This document shows, piece by piece, positions 18,923 through 27,458 of a DNA stretch of 64,000 nucleotides; the first letter of the stretch is position 1; each line of letters starts with the position of its first letter. The position numbers and the translations under genes are program-made. A model generated the notes under the pieces. It worked only from the letters and a program-made list of their open reading frames with translations. It was not told the DNA's origin and made no database searches. Source of the DNA: Pedobacter psychroterrae (GTDB lineage Bacteria; Bacteroidota; Bacteroidia; Sphingobacteriales; Sphingobacteriaceae); NCBI RefSeq assembly GCF_004331695.1, contig NZ_SJSL01000002.1, forward strand, positions 1,213,873 to 1,277,872. The letters run 5' to 3'.

Positions 18923-19636
18923 ATGAAAAAATCTTTACTCTTTATCGCTGCGCTGGCACTCTCAGGAGTGGCGTATTCGCAACAGCCTGCGGTGCTTCCA
19001 GACAAGAATTCTTCTTTGGCAGCAGACACCGGTGCTAATCTTCACCCGATCTCAATTCAGTTTCATGCAGGGACCCAAGGTTTAGGGGCAGATGTGAGAT
19101 ATGGTATTACACAGAAATTATCGCTAAGACTTGGTGGAAGTACAAGTACGGCTATTAAAATGGATGATGCCGTTAAATTCTCTGGGTTTGATGCGAAAAA
19201 TTCATTAAAAGCTGAGATGTCAAATTTTCACTTAATGGCTGATTATGCACCATTCAAAACGAATGCTTTTCAGCTTGTGGCAGGTGCTGCTTACCTTTTT
19301 AAAGCAGGTGGAGGGATGGAGTTTTTACCAAACGGCACTTATAACTATGGCGATCTTAGCTTTACCGGCTCTGAAGTTGGCCAGTTAAATATTGATGTGT
19401 CATGGAAAGGCATAGCGCCTTACTTAGGTTTGGGTTTATTCAAAAGTTTCCCCAAAAAATTGTTTAATATAAACGTTGATCTTGGAACATACTTTCTTAA
19501 AGCTCCTGAAACTACAGTAATCGGTACTAAGCTACTATCCGAAAATTACAGGTTAGAGCCACAGTTAGATAAAAATATGGAAAGTTATCGTTTCCTTCCC
19601 GTAATTCAGTTCAACTTTAATTTCAGGATTAAATAA
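18923..19636 (+). CDS. Secreted outer-membrane beta-barrel protein
   Basis: The 237-residue protein has a signal peptide (MKKSLLFIAALALSGVAYSQ) and alternating beta-strand text typical of small barrels: ISIQFHAGTQGLGADVRYGITQKLSLRLGGSTS, a central AGAAYLFKAGGGMEF strand and a C-terminal strand ending FNFNFRIK, with Phe and aromatic residues as expected for BAM recognition. No specific family is recognised. The lipoprotein gene follows after 26 bases, so the two probably work together at the outer membrane. Confidence 0.75.
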   Translation: MKKSLLFIAALALSGVAYSQQPAVLPDKNSSLAADTGANLHPISIQFHAGTQGLGADVRYGITQKLSLRLGGSTSTAIKMDDAVKFSGFDAKNSLKAEMSNFHLMADYAPFKTNAFQLVAGAAYLFKAGGGMEFLPNGTYNYGDLSFTGSEVGQLNIDVSWKGIAPYLGLGLFKSFPKKLFNINVDLGTYFLKAPETTVIGTKLLSENYRLEPQLDKNMESYRFLPVIQFNFNFRIK

Positions 19637-19662
19637 CCGTTACTCATCCAAACAAAAACAAA

Positions 19663-21474
19663 ATGATGAACAATATATACTCAACAATTAAATCTAAGGT
19701 ATCGATTTTGCGACTTCCTTTGATGCTAGGCTTAATAATTCTTGCTGTTAATGGCTGTAAAAAGCCTACTGAAGGTATAAATCTTTTAGTGAGTACTGCG
19801 AGTTTGTTTAAAGCGCCCGTGCTGGTGCATTTTGAAAATGCAAACACAACCTCAACCAACAAACCAGGTGATTTCACAGTTACTATCGGCGGTAAAGATG
19901 CCGCTTTAGTACAAATGGGCTCTGGCGGTAATGATTTTAAAGCTTCTCATGGATTCTTACCGCTGGCATTAAAAGCTTCTGCCAGTCCGACGTCTGCCAA
20001 TCCAATTGTATTTAATGTACGTGCTGAAATACCTGGCTATGCACCTGTAACCAAAAATATTACGATCACGAAGGATACAGTTTACGTGTATAATGTTCCG
20101 ATGATAGAGTACTCAAAACCTATTAACGGAACCACTGTATTGCAAACTGAAACAGCTATCGCATCGGGAACAGTGTCTACAGCAGTGAGCTTAATCCCTG
20201 CCACGACGGCTTCACTACCTGAAAAAGCAACCATTACCATTCCCGCAGGAACACAGGTGATGGACGCGAACAATAATGTGATCAACGCAGCGCAGTTAAA
20301 ATCAAGTATTGTTCAATATGGTAGCGGTACACCAGCAATCGCCAATATTTTTCCAGGAGGTTTAGCTCCATCAAACGTTGTTGATGCCGCTGGTGCAGCA
20401 ATACCTGGTGGTGTAAATTTTGTTACAGCCGGATTACTTAGTATAAATATGACTGCTGGTACTACACCAGTAAAAAAATTCTCTAAACCCGTAGATATTG
20501 TACAGGAACTTCAGCCAGGTCTGATTAATTTTCAGAACGGTACAGCTGTAAAAGCAGGTGATGTAATACCTTTGTGGAGTTTGAATGAAGAAACTGGTCA
20601 ATGGAAAGCTGAAGGCAATGCCTCGGTGAGTTTAGATGCAGTTACAGGTAAACTTGTTGCTAAATATGCTATTTCTCACCTTTCAGGATGGAATCTTGAT
20701 TGGTCATGGTCAGCTTTTGGTGGCTATAACTCAGTAGTTCGTCCTCTGGTAATTAATTTAATACCTTCACAGACACCTTGGGCGGGATCATACGAAGTAC
20801 AATTGCAAACATCAAATGGAAACTATTTAGCCGGTTTACATTCGTATAGACCTGAGTATGACTTTTTTGAAGAAGGATCGCTGGTTAATAATAATCTATC
20901 GTATAAAAGTGTTAAAGGTAAATATGGTTTCAGTATACCATATGTGCCAAATATCAGCAGTGCCAAAGTTGTTGTATATGACAACAAGAATTATGCTAAG
21001 GTAGCAGAGAGTCCTTTATTCAATCCGACTACAACTGGGCCGGTTACGCTGAATGTTACTGTACCAGCTCCACCTGAATACGTAAATATTACCGCTAGTT
21101 TTACCGGAAAATGTAGTACAAAAAATATTGTTACGCCAATAACAGGCTGGTTTCAATTATACGATTCAACTGATTTCAGTTATATTTATGCCTATGTAAG
21201 CAATGGGGTTATCTATAGTGGAAGTAGCAATAACAACTCAAGCTTTAATGTGGATGGCAGTAAAGTTGGTGCAAGTTTAAAACTTGCTGTTGGTCACCAA
21301 TATGCTATTTATACCTACAATAACTCTAAGTTCTATTCAACTGGTTCGTTTACATTGACTAAAGCAGGCTTTAACATTCCCGCATCGTCCAATGGATTTG
21401 AAGCAAAAACGCTTTATAATCAAAGTACAAATACGTTAGAAATTACAGGTAATATTTTAGTCACCTGTAATTAA
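19663..21474 (+). CDS. Large surface or periplasmic lipoprotein, function unknown
   Basis: The 603-residue protein (start 19663 or the ATG at 19666) has an N-terminal hydrophobic segment ending in a lipobox, LAVNGC, with the lipidated Cys at 32. The rest looks beta-rich: an Ig-like stretch with SAASPT-type linkers, a region with ATITIPAGTQVMDANNNVI resembling proteins that use inverse-regulation beta domains, then ISHLSGWNLDWSW and C-terminal carbohydrate-binding-like strands. No catalytic motif is apparent. It follows the barrel gene by 26 bases, and a strong terminator lies 22 bases after its stop. Confidence 0.7.
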   Translation: MMNNIYSTIKSKVSILRLPLMLGLIILAVNGCKKPTEGINLLVSTASLFKAPVLVHFENANTTSTNKPGDFTVTIGGKDAALVQMGSGGNDFKASHGFLPLALKASASPTSANPIVFNVRAEIPGYAPVTKNITITKDTVYVYNVPMIEYSKPINGTTVLQTETAIASGTVSTAVSLIPATTASLPEKATITIPAGTQVMDANNNVINAAQLKSSIVQYGSGTPAIANIFPGGLAPSNVVDAAGAAIPGGVNFVTAGLLSINMTAGTTPVKKFSKPVDIVQELQPGLINFQNGTAVKAGDVIPLWSLNEETGQWKAEGNASVSLDAVTGKLVAKYAISHLSGWNLDWSWSAFGGYNSVVRPLVINLIPSQTPWAGSYEVQLQTSNGNYLAGLHSYRPEYDFFEEGSLVNNNLSYKSVKGKYGFSIPYVPNISSAKVVVYDNKNYAKVAESPLFNPTTTGPVTLNVTVPAPPEYVNITASFTGKCSTKNIVTPITGWFQLYDSTDFSYIYAYVSNGVIYSGSSNNNSSFNVDGSKVGASLKLAVGHQYAIYTYNNSKFYSTGSFTLTKAGFNIPASSNGFEAKTLYNQSTNTLEITGNILVTCN

Positions 21475-21495
21475 TTTACTATTTACTAATCACTA

Positions 21496-21527
21496 AAAAG
21501 CCGGTAGCGTAAGCACCGGCTTTTTTA
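21496..21527 (+). terminator. Rho-independent terminator after the lipoprotein gene
   Basis: AAAAGCCGGT at 21496-21505 pairs with ACCGGCTTTT at 21515-21524, enclosing a 9-base loop and running into a T-tract. The A-rich left arm would also allow weak function on the other strand. Confidence 0.85.
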
Positions 21528-21592
21528 TTGACCGAATACTTAAGAAGCAAATTGCAGGCTAACTTTTATTTTCAACAATAAAGGATAACTTT

Positions 21593-21997
21593 ATGGCTAA
21601 TCAAAGATCAATGAAGAAAGAACTTGCCAATTTCGAAGATATCGTACTGTTTGTGGATAGTTTTTATAACAAGGTCCAGTCAGACGATCTGATCGGGCCG
21701 GTCTTTGACTCAGTGATTACAGACTGGCAACCACATCTTGAAAAGATGTATAATTTCTGGAATGCCGCTCTTTTCGGTGTGCCGGGCTTTAAAGGCAATC
21801 CTTTTGCAAGGCACGCGCCATTATCTCTTCAAGAGCATCATTTCGAACGCTGGTTACTACTGTTCCAACAAACCATTGATACCTATTTTGAAGGAACGAT
21901 GGCCGAGGAAGTAAAAAAGAAAGCTGATATAATGGCAATCTTGTTTTTAAGCAAAATAGACAACATGAAAGGCGGAGCAAACAGGGTGATCGTTTGA
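21593..21997 (+). CDS. Group III truncated haemoglobin
   Basis: The 134-residue protein matches group III (P-type) truncated haemoglobins: FVDSFYNKVQSDDLIGPVFDSVI with the B10/E-region aromatics, HLEKMYNFWNAALFG and HAPLSLQEHHFERWLLLF, where H82 or H83 is the proximal haem ligand (the one before Phe fits the F8 position). Known members bind oxygen, nitric oxide or cyanide; a physiological role is not established for Bacteroidota. It stands alone between two strong units. Confidence 0.92.
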   Translation: MANQRSMKKELANFEDIVLFVDSFYNKVQSDDLIGPVFDSVITDWQPHLEKMYNFWNAALFGVPGFKGNPFARHAPLSLQEHHFERWLLLFQQTIDTYFEGTMAEEVKKKADIMAILFLSKIDNMKGGANRVIV

Positions 21998-22135
21998 GCA
22001 ATATTTGATAAAGTAACAAATAAGTTACACAACTATTAAGAAAATCGTATCTTGTCGGAAATAATTATTACATTATGACGTTTCTACAAAAACCAATTTT
22101 TAAAAATAGATGCTTACGCCCTCAGCTTTAAATTA

Positions 22136-24361
22136 ATGAAATTAACAAATTTTTCCGCTTCGGCTTTTATTGCCTTAGCAATGTTCTCTTGCGGACCCTC
22201 AGCTGACGAAAAAGCTGCGACACAAATGAAATCCATCATCGCTACGGAGCTAGCAGCAGATAATAACGGTGAGAATATATTCAATTCTGATGCCCGGCTT
22301 GCTTATCTGGATGCTGAGCTGAAGTCGGCCGATGCCTATACCGCCTTAAGGATAAATTACCAGCGTGCAAGTGTTTTTATGGAAAAAGGCGACATCAATA
22401 AAGCCGTTGAACTGTACTACCAGATCCATATGGATTCTACAGTAAAGGGTTCTTATTTTGACCTGACCAGGTTAGAACCTGAGCTGGCTTTTGCTTATCT
22501 CAGAATGGGTGAAGTCAACAACTGTCTTAGCAACCATACTGCAGAATCCTGCATTTATCCTATTCAGGGAGGGGGCTTGCATAAAGATCCTGCGGGATCT
22601 TCCAAAGCGATCGAGATGTACGAGAAAATTCTGGCAAGAAACCCTGATCAGCCTGATATTAGGTGGCTATTAAATATTGCCTACATGACACTTGGGAAAT
22701 ATCCCGATGGCGTACCCAAAAAGTACTTGCTGCTCAATCCTTATCCCGAAACAGATAAAGTGATTCCGTTCGAAGATGTCGCCGCAATTTTAAAGCTCAA
22801 TGTAAACGACCGCGCAGGCGGAGTAATTACAGAAGACTTTGACAATGATGGATACCTTGACATTGTGACCTCTGCATGGGATTTGAGGGACCCAATGCAT
22901 TATTTTCATAATAATGCCGATGGCACATTTACCGACCTCTCCAAAAAATCAGGCTTAAGTGCTTTTACCGGTAGTTTGAATATCAACCATACCGATTATA
23001 ACAATGATGGTTTCAAAGACATCTTTGTCTTGAGAGGAGGCTGGAAGGGAAGGCTGGGCAATAATCACAACTCTCTTCTGAAAAATAACGGGGACGGTAC
23101 TTTTACTGAGGTAACCATTCAGAGTGGCTTACTATCTGCTCACCCGACTCAGACTGCTACCTGGAATGATTTCAACAATGACGGCTGGGTCGATCTCTTT
23201 ATAGGAAATGAAAGTATGCCTGAGGAAGCCCAGTTACGACATCCATGCGAGTTTTATATCAATAATCAGAACGGAACTTTTACAAATGTAGCAGCAGAAA
23301 TGAAAGTAGATTTAACACGTTTTGTCAAGGGAGTCACCTCTGCTGACTATGATAACGACGGTTGGAAGGATATTTTCGTTAGCACAATGGAAGGACGGTT
23401 TCTTTTAAGAAATAAAGGCATTAAGGGCAAAATACCAGCATTTGAGAATGTGACCAAAAAAGCTGGTTTAGCGGAAGAAAAGAACAGTAGTTTTGCGACC
23501 TGGTTTTTTGATTTTGACAATGACGGCTGGCAGGATATTATTGTCTGTGATTATTCTTTTAAGAAGACATTGGCATTTACTGCAGGCGAGGAGGCGATGG
23601 GCAAGAGCTTGGTAATTAAGGGTCAGCCTTTTCTATACCGCAATAATGGCAACGGTACATTTAAAAACATAACCAATGAAGCTGGATTGTTTAAATCGGT
23701 ATTTGCCATGGGCTCCAGTTTTGGTGATATTGACAATGACGGATGGCTGGATATGTTTTTTGGTACCGGAAACCCAAATTTTGATTCGCTCATCCCTAAC
23801 AGGATGTTCAGAAACAATGGAGGTAACGGGTTTAACGAAGTAACCAGGTCAGCGCGTGTAGGAAGTTTGCAAAAGGGACATAGTGTTGCTTTTGCGGATC
23901 TTGATAATGATGGAGATCAGGACATTTATATGGACCTTGGTGGCGCTTATGAGGGTGATGCTTTTCCAAGTGCATTGTATATGAATCCTGGTCAGAACAA
24001 GAATAACTGGATAAGCATCAACCTGGAAGGTATCAAGTCAAATAAGGCAGCCATTGGTAGCCAGTTGAAGCTGTCTGTAATGGAAGCTGGAAAGATGCGA
24101 TATATTTATAGAGATGTTAATTCCGGAGGGAGCTTTGGATCTGCACCTTTCCGAAGAGAAATTGGTATTGGAGCGGCAACGGTGATCAATGAGATAGAGA
24201 TCAAATGGCATGGCAGTGGCCTGGTCCAGAAGTTTAAAAATGTTAAGCCAAACCAATTTGTAAAGATTACGGAGGGCAGCGATGTGGTCAATCCTGTAAA
24301 ACTTAAAACACTCAATTTTAAGAAGTTGGGGGCAAAAGCGCATCATCATATGGTAATGTAA
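22136..24361 (+). CDS. FG-GAP/VCBS repeat lipoprotein with ASPIC/UnbV domain (CRTAC1-like)
   Basis: The 741-residue protein has a lipoprotein signal with lipid-accepting C19 (LAMFSCGPS) and a helical TPR-like part (about 30-200). Then follows a seven-bladed integrin-like propeller with repeated calcium-binding motifs of the D-x-D-x-D-G type (DFDNDGYLDIV, DYNNDGFKDIF, DFNNDGWVDLF, DYDNDGWKDIF, DIDNDGWLDMF, DLDNDGDQDIY), and finally the ASPIC/UnbV module (GSQLKLSV...REIGIGAATVINEIEIKWHGSGL). Such proteins are common on Bacteroidota cell surfaces next to glycan-use genes. The role is probably binding or assembly rather than catalysis. Confidence 0.92.
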   Translation: MKLTNFSASAFIALAMFSCGPSADEKAATQMKSIIATELAADNNGENIFNSDARLAYLDAELKSADAYTALRINYQRASVFMEKGDINKAVELYYQIHMDSTVKGSYFDLTRLEPELAFAYLRMGEVNNCLSNHTAESCIYPIQGGGLHKDPAGSSKAIEMYEKILARNPDQPDIRWLLNIAYMTLGKYPDGVPKKYLLLNPYPETDKVIPFEDVAAILKLNVNDRAGGVITEDFDNDGYLDIVTSAWDLRDPMHYFHNNADGTFTDLSKKSGLSAFTGSLNINHTDYNNDGFKDIFVLRGGWKGRLGNNHNSLLKNNGDGTFTEVTIQSGLLSAHPTQTATWNDFNNDGWVDLFIGNESMPEEAQLRHPCEFYINNQNGTFTNVAAEMKVDLTRFVKGVTSADYDNDGWKDIFVSTMEGRFLLRNKGIKGKIPAFENVTKKAGLAEEKNSSFATWFFDFDNDGWQDIIVCDYSFKKTLAFTAGEEAMGKSLVIKGQPFLYRNNGNGTFKNITNEAGLFKSVFAMGSSFGDIDNDGWLDMFFGTGNPNFDSLIPNRMFRNNGGNGFNEVTRSARVGSLQKGHSVAFADLDNDGDQDIYMDLGGAYEGDAFPSALYMNPGQNKNNWISINLEGIKSNKAAIGSQLKLSVMEAGKMRYIYRDVNSGGSFGSAPFRREIGIGAATVINEIEIKWHGSGLVQKFKNVKPNQFVKITEGSDVVNPVKLKTLNFKKLGAKAHHHMVM

Positions 24362-24430
24362 ACCAGTTGGCTTAATTAGCAGGATTCATTTTAATAATTA
24401 GGAACCTCAGCTAAATGATAATAAAAATCT

Positions 24431-24438
24431 TAACTTTG
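24431..24438 (+). promoter_or_regulatory. Bacteroidota -7 box upstream of the cupin gene (candidate)
   Basis: TAACTTTG fits TAnnTTTG exactly and lies 20 bases before the cupin gene start at 24458, implying a very short leader. No good -33 element is seen. Confidence 0.4.
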
Positions 24439-24457
24439 TGCAAATCATTTATTTGAT

Positions 24458-25072
24458 ATGGGAAATTGGCAAGAACTAATGGATTCTGGCTTACTGGAGT
24501 TATATGTGCTTGGACAAGTAGATACTGAAGAAGCTTTATTTATTGAGAAAATGGCGGTCGCCCATACAGAGGTAAAGCGGGAAATAGAAGAAATTAGTTT
24601 GGCTCTTGAGCGATATGCCCAGGCGCATGCAATTGAACCAGATCCGATTGTAAAACCATTTCTAATGGCTACTATCGATTTCTCAGACAGAATAAAGTCA
24701 GGTGAAAAGTCCGAGCTTGCTCCAATTCTGGACAGTAATGCTACGGCAGGGGATTACATCCGCTGGCTGGAGCGTCCTGATATGATCTTGCCTATTGACT
24801 TTGAGGATGATGTGTTTGCCAAGATATGGAGCTACACGCCTGAAGCAATTACGGCTATCGTATGGATTAAACATATGGCACCTCAGGAAGTTCACGACCA
24901 TGAATCTGAGCGTTTTCTGATTCTCGAGGGAACTTGTGATATCTACGTTGAAGACCAGATCAATCATTTAAAACCCGGTGATTATTTCCAGATTCCACTT
25001 CATAAGCCCCATCATGTACTGGTCACTTCTGAAATTCCATGTAAAGTAATTCTCCAGCGCTTAGCTGCTTAA
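24458..25072 (+). CDS. ChrR-like cupin protein with anti-sigma-type N terminus
   Basis: The 204-residue protein begins with an anti-sigma-factor-like helix bundle (LMDSGLLELYVLGQVDTEEALFIEKMAV; the LLExYVLG motif recurs in RskA/ChrR proteins) and ends with a cupin barrel (MAPQEVHDHESERFLILEGTCDIYVEDQ and LKPGDYFQIPLHKPHHVLV). His, Glu and His residues in HDHESE and the later HKPHH can bind zinc or another metal. ChrR proteins hold an ECF sigma factor until singlet oxygen or peroxide is sensed. No sigma gene is adjacent, so regulation of a distant factor is inferred. Confidence 0.8.
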   Translation: MGNWQELMDSGLLELYVLGQVDTEEALFIEKMAVAHTEVKREIEEISLALERYAQAHAIEPDPIVKPFLMATIDFSDRIKSGEKSELAPILDSNATAGDYIRWLERPDMILPIDFEDDVFAKIWSYTPEAITAIVWIKHMAPQEVHDHESERFLILEGTCDIYVEDQINHLKPGDYFQIPLHKPHHVLVTSEIPCKVILQRLAA

Positions 25073-25079
25073 ACCGCCT

Positions 25080-26654
25080 TTAATTTATAGTAATTGGAAA
25101 TTCACGGTATCCTGATCCCAGCGTCCAGCGGATCTTATATGCTCCTTCGTAAACTTTTTTACTATCCGGGTCAGTACCATCCCATTCAAAAATAAAGGTC
25201 TGCAGGCCCGTTTTGCCTTTAAAGAGTGAACTTAATAAATGATTATCAGTGGAATATAAGTCGATCTGCAATGAGCCTGGATTCCAGGATTTGCTGATGA
25301 TAATGGCGGGCTTGTTTCTTAAGATCCGATACGGCAGTACAGTAGCCAGGTACAGTTCTTTACTTTCTGTAAAATTGACCTTCGGAACAATAACAGGTCG
25401 TTGAACATATTTCCGCTTGAAACCTGGTGGATTTCTGAGCACAGTATTTTTAAAAGCGATAAATTCATCCGATTGATCATCTGCCTTAAACCGTGCAGTA
25501 TATAAATCTCTGATCGTCTGGTCAAAATCCAGCAATCCGGTCCACAGTTCGCCTGTATTTTTGGCTTCCGCACCATGGCCATAGTTCTTTTTAAAACCGC
25601 CAGCGCCTGATGTGTCTTTTTCAGCACCTAGTCCATTGGAATTAATAAACGCTGGCTTAAGTTTATCTTTATTCCACATCACATCCAAATTGGTACGAAT
25701 AATTCTTTTTATGTCCTGTTCATCAAATACAATTCCATAATGATAAGCCTCTGCGATTTTTTCCACCTCTCCGGCCTGATAACCGGACCTGAAAGGATGC
25801 ACCCAAACCCCATGTTTGGTGTCTTTTTTCTGCAAATCTACATCAGCAGGTGTTAAGGGTTCAAAATAGTTCCAGCAATAGTGGCCGTCGAAATATTGAA
25901 AGTGACTCTTAAATGTAAAGTAAATTCGCTCAGAACGGTCTCGGTAACCCTTTTTCCCGGTGATATTATATAAGCGCAGAAATACCTGTGCCGCATCCAA
26001 TTGTTTATTGAAAGGATGACTGATCCCTGCACGGTCGACTGTTGGGTCAGTAATCCATTGCTTGCTTTTACCACCTGGTGCCATGAACTTCGGGAAGCCG
26101 ATGTACGAACCATATGGCCCATCTTCATGCCAGCAACCACGCTTATCCCATTTTTCTGCAAAATTGCGGGCAGCAAGTTGGACATAACTGTTGGCCTTTG
26201 CAGCATAGGTTTTCTTCAAGCTGTCTGTCTTCAATACCAGTTGACTGAAGTCGAGCATGCCTTTAAATAAGATGGCATCGCCAACAAGTGCATCCTGCCA
26301 GAATTTTTTATTGTATCCATATGGACCAATCCAGCCTAAATAGCCATCAGGATCAGTATCCAACTTACCAATCAAAAAATCAAAATAGCTGATGCCTGCG
26401 TCCAGCCATCTGGTATCAACGCTCAAATTAAAGTTGTCTATGAATTCCCCCATGCCATATGCTGCATTCCAGCAAAAATCTTCTCCTTTGGCGCTTTCTG
26501 CAAAAGCGGGATTGTGAATCATTCTTTGCAATAGTTGTTCAGGACTCGTTTTCAGTTTTACAGGCACTTTTATTTGCGCAGAAGAGGTTACTGAGCAATG
26601 CAGTAATAAAAGCAACAGGGTTATATTCATAAAACCAATTCTTCTGAGACTCAT
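25080..26654 (-). CDS. Secreted six-hairpin (alpha/alpha)6-barrel-like protein, possible glycosidase
   Basis: The 524-residue protein has a signal peptide; the start may be the internal Met at residue 9 (MNITLLLLLLHCSVTSSAQ). The mature part is Trp-, Tyr- and His-rich with repeated helical hairpins: FCWNAAYGMGEFIDNFNL, RWLDAGISYFDFLIG, GYLGWIGPYGYNKKFWQDALVGDAILFKGMLDF, PTVDRAGISHPFNKQLDAAQVFLRLYNIT. This is the pattern of (alpha/alpha)6 barrels such as unsaturated-glucuronyl hydrolases and related families. A short beta domain (about 430-524) closes the protein. No catalytic acid can be assigned with confidence, so activity is a guess. Confidence 0.7.
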   Translation of the reverse strand: MSLRRIGFMNITLLLLLLHCSVTSSAQIKVPVKLKTSPEQLLQRMIHNPAFAESAKGEDFCWNAAYGMGEFIDNFNLSVDTRWLDAGISYFDFLIGKLDTDPDGYLGWIGPYGYNKKFWQDALVGDAILFKGMLDFSQLVLKTDSLKKTYAAKANSYVQLAARNFAEKWDKRGCWHEDGPYGSYIGFPKFMAPGGKSKQWITDPTVDRAGISHPFNKQLDAAQVFLRLYNITGKKGYRDRSERIYFTFKSHFQYFDGHYCWNYFEPLTPADVDLQKKDTKHGVWVHPFRSGYQAGEVEKIAEAYHYGIVFDEQDIKRIIRTNLDVMWNKDKLKPAFINSNGLGAEKDTSGAGGFKKNYGHGAEAKNTGELWTGLLDFDQTIRDLYTARFKADDQSDEFIAFKNTVLRNPPGFKRKYVQRPVIVPKVNFTESKELYLATVLPYRILRNKPAIIISKSWNPGSLQIDLYSTDNHLLSSLFKGKTGLQTFIFEWDGTDPDSKKVYEGAYKIRWTLGSGYREFPITIN

Positions 26655-26905
26655 AGTTATAAATATAATAAAATGTTCCTGATTAGTTGGCTAGCCGAAA
26701 AAGAAGAAGACAGAGCAGTAAAGTACACATTAATTGGCCTGTAGTCGAGAGTTTTTCCTTCGCCTTTTCAATCAACCTCTGATGGTGTGATCCCGCTGGT
26801 CTAAATTCCAAACACTTTTATGACGATTGTAGGAAAATATTACTTTAAGGGCAAATAGTAAAAAATCTTATTAGGGCTGTCGAAAAAGAGGGAAACTATA
26901 TTGTT
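26655..26905. other. Intergenic boundary left of the eCIS locus
   Basis: This 251-base stretch separates the ordinary chromosome from the eCIS locus. It contains the 14-base copy of the tRNA 3' end at 26786-26799. It holds no convincing gene; one 23-codon ORF beginning MFLISWLAEK can be read but resembles nothing known. Confidence 0.5.
26786..26799 (-). other. 14-bp copy of a tRNA 3' end, candidate att remnant
   Basis: TGTGATCCCGCTGG here is identical to 57688-57701, where the same bases form the start of a longer tRNA T-arm/acceptor remnant. Both copies have the same orientation and flank the eCIS region. Similarity ends after 14 bases, so the site is suggestive only. Confidence 0.4.
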
Positions 26906-27454
26906 TTAGCTGAACGAGTTGTTGTGCTGCATTTGGGCAATGGAATCTCGCATGGTTTTTAGCCCGGTGGCTACCTGCACAATTGGCGTGGTAAATGTAG
27001 ATATCAGGTATGCGATCATAGCGAGTGATTCGCTGAGTATCAGGCCATCGGTATCAGTAAAATTGTTGGGAAGCATCAGGTTATGTTTGTAATACAAGAG
27101 GTTAAATTCATCCATAAAACCAAAGCCGACAATAGGCAGGTTGGTATTTATTTTAACCAGCATCTCAAATAACTCGGGCTTCAGCAAAGTAGTGAATTTG
27201 TTGGCCAGCGGTATAAAGCATTGTATAATACTGACATCAGTTAAATTAGCGGCGGTTATCGGCATCAACGAAAGTTCTATCTTCCAAAGCACCTCGCTAT
27301 CGTCATCTTCTGCATCAATATCGGCAGTTATGCGGTGGTATGGGTTATCCGTATCGGGAGGTTGTACGGCCATGCTCCAACCGTCCTCTTCCAAATAATT
27401 GTATATTAATTCCAGTTGTTTTTGATGCGCTTTGCTCGTAGCCGATTTTGCCAT
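26906..27454 (-). CDS. YbjN/secretion-chaperone-like protein linked to the eCIS effector
   Basis: The 182-residue, acidic protein looks like the YbjN/type III-chaperone-like fold: an N-terminal helix (KAHQKQLELIYNYLEEDGW), a beta sheet (PYHRITADIDAEDDDSEVLWKIELSLMPIT), a central helix pair (LFEMLVKINTNLPIVGFGFMDEFNLLYYKHNLML) and a long C-terminal helix. It starts 4 bases after the stop of the 528-residue putative effector on the same strand. Position, size and acidic character suggest a loading chaperone for that cargo. The function is inferred; sequence support for the family is moderate. Confidence 0.65.
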   Translation of the reverse strand: MAKSATSKAHQKQLELIYNYLEEDGWSMAVQPPDTDNPYHRITADIDAEDDDSEVLWKIELSLMPITAANLTDVSIIQCFIPLANKFTTLLKPELFEMLVKINTNLPIVGFGFMDEFNLLYYKHNLMLPNNFTDTDGLILSESLAMIAYLISTFTTPIVQVATGLKTMRDSIAQMQHNNSFS

Positions 27455-27458
27455 GGTT

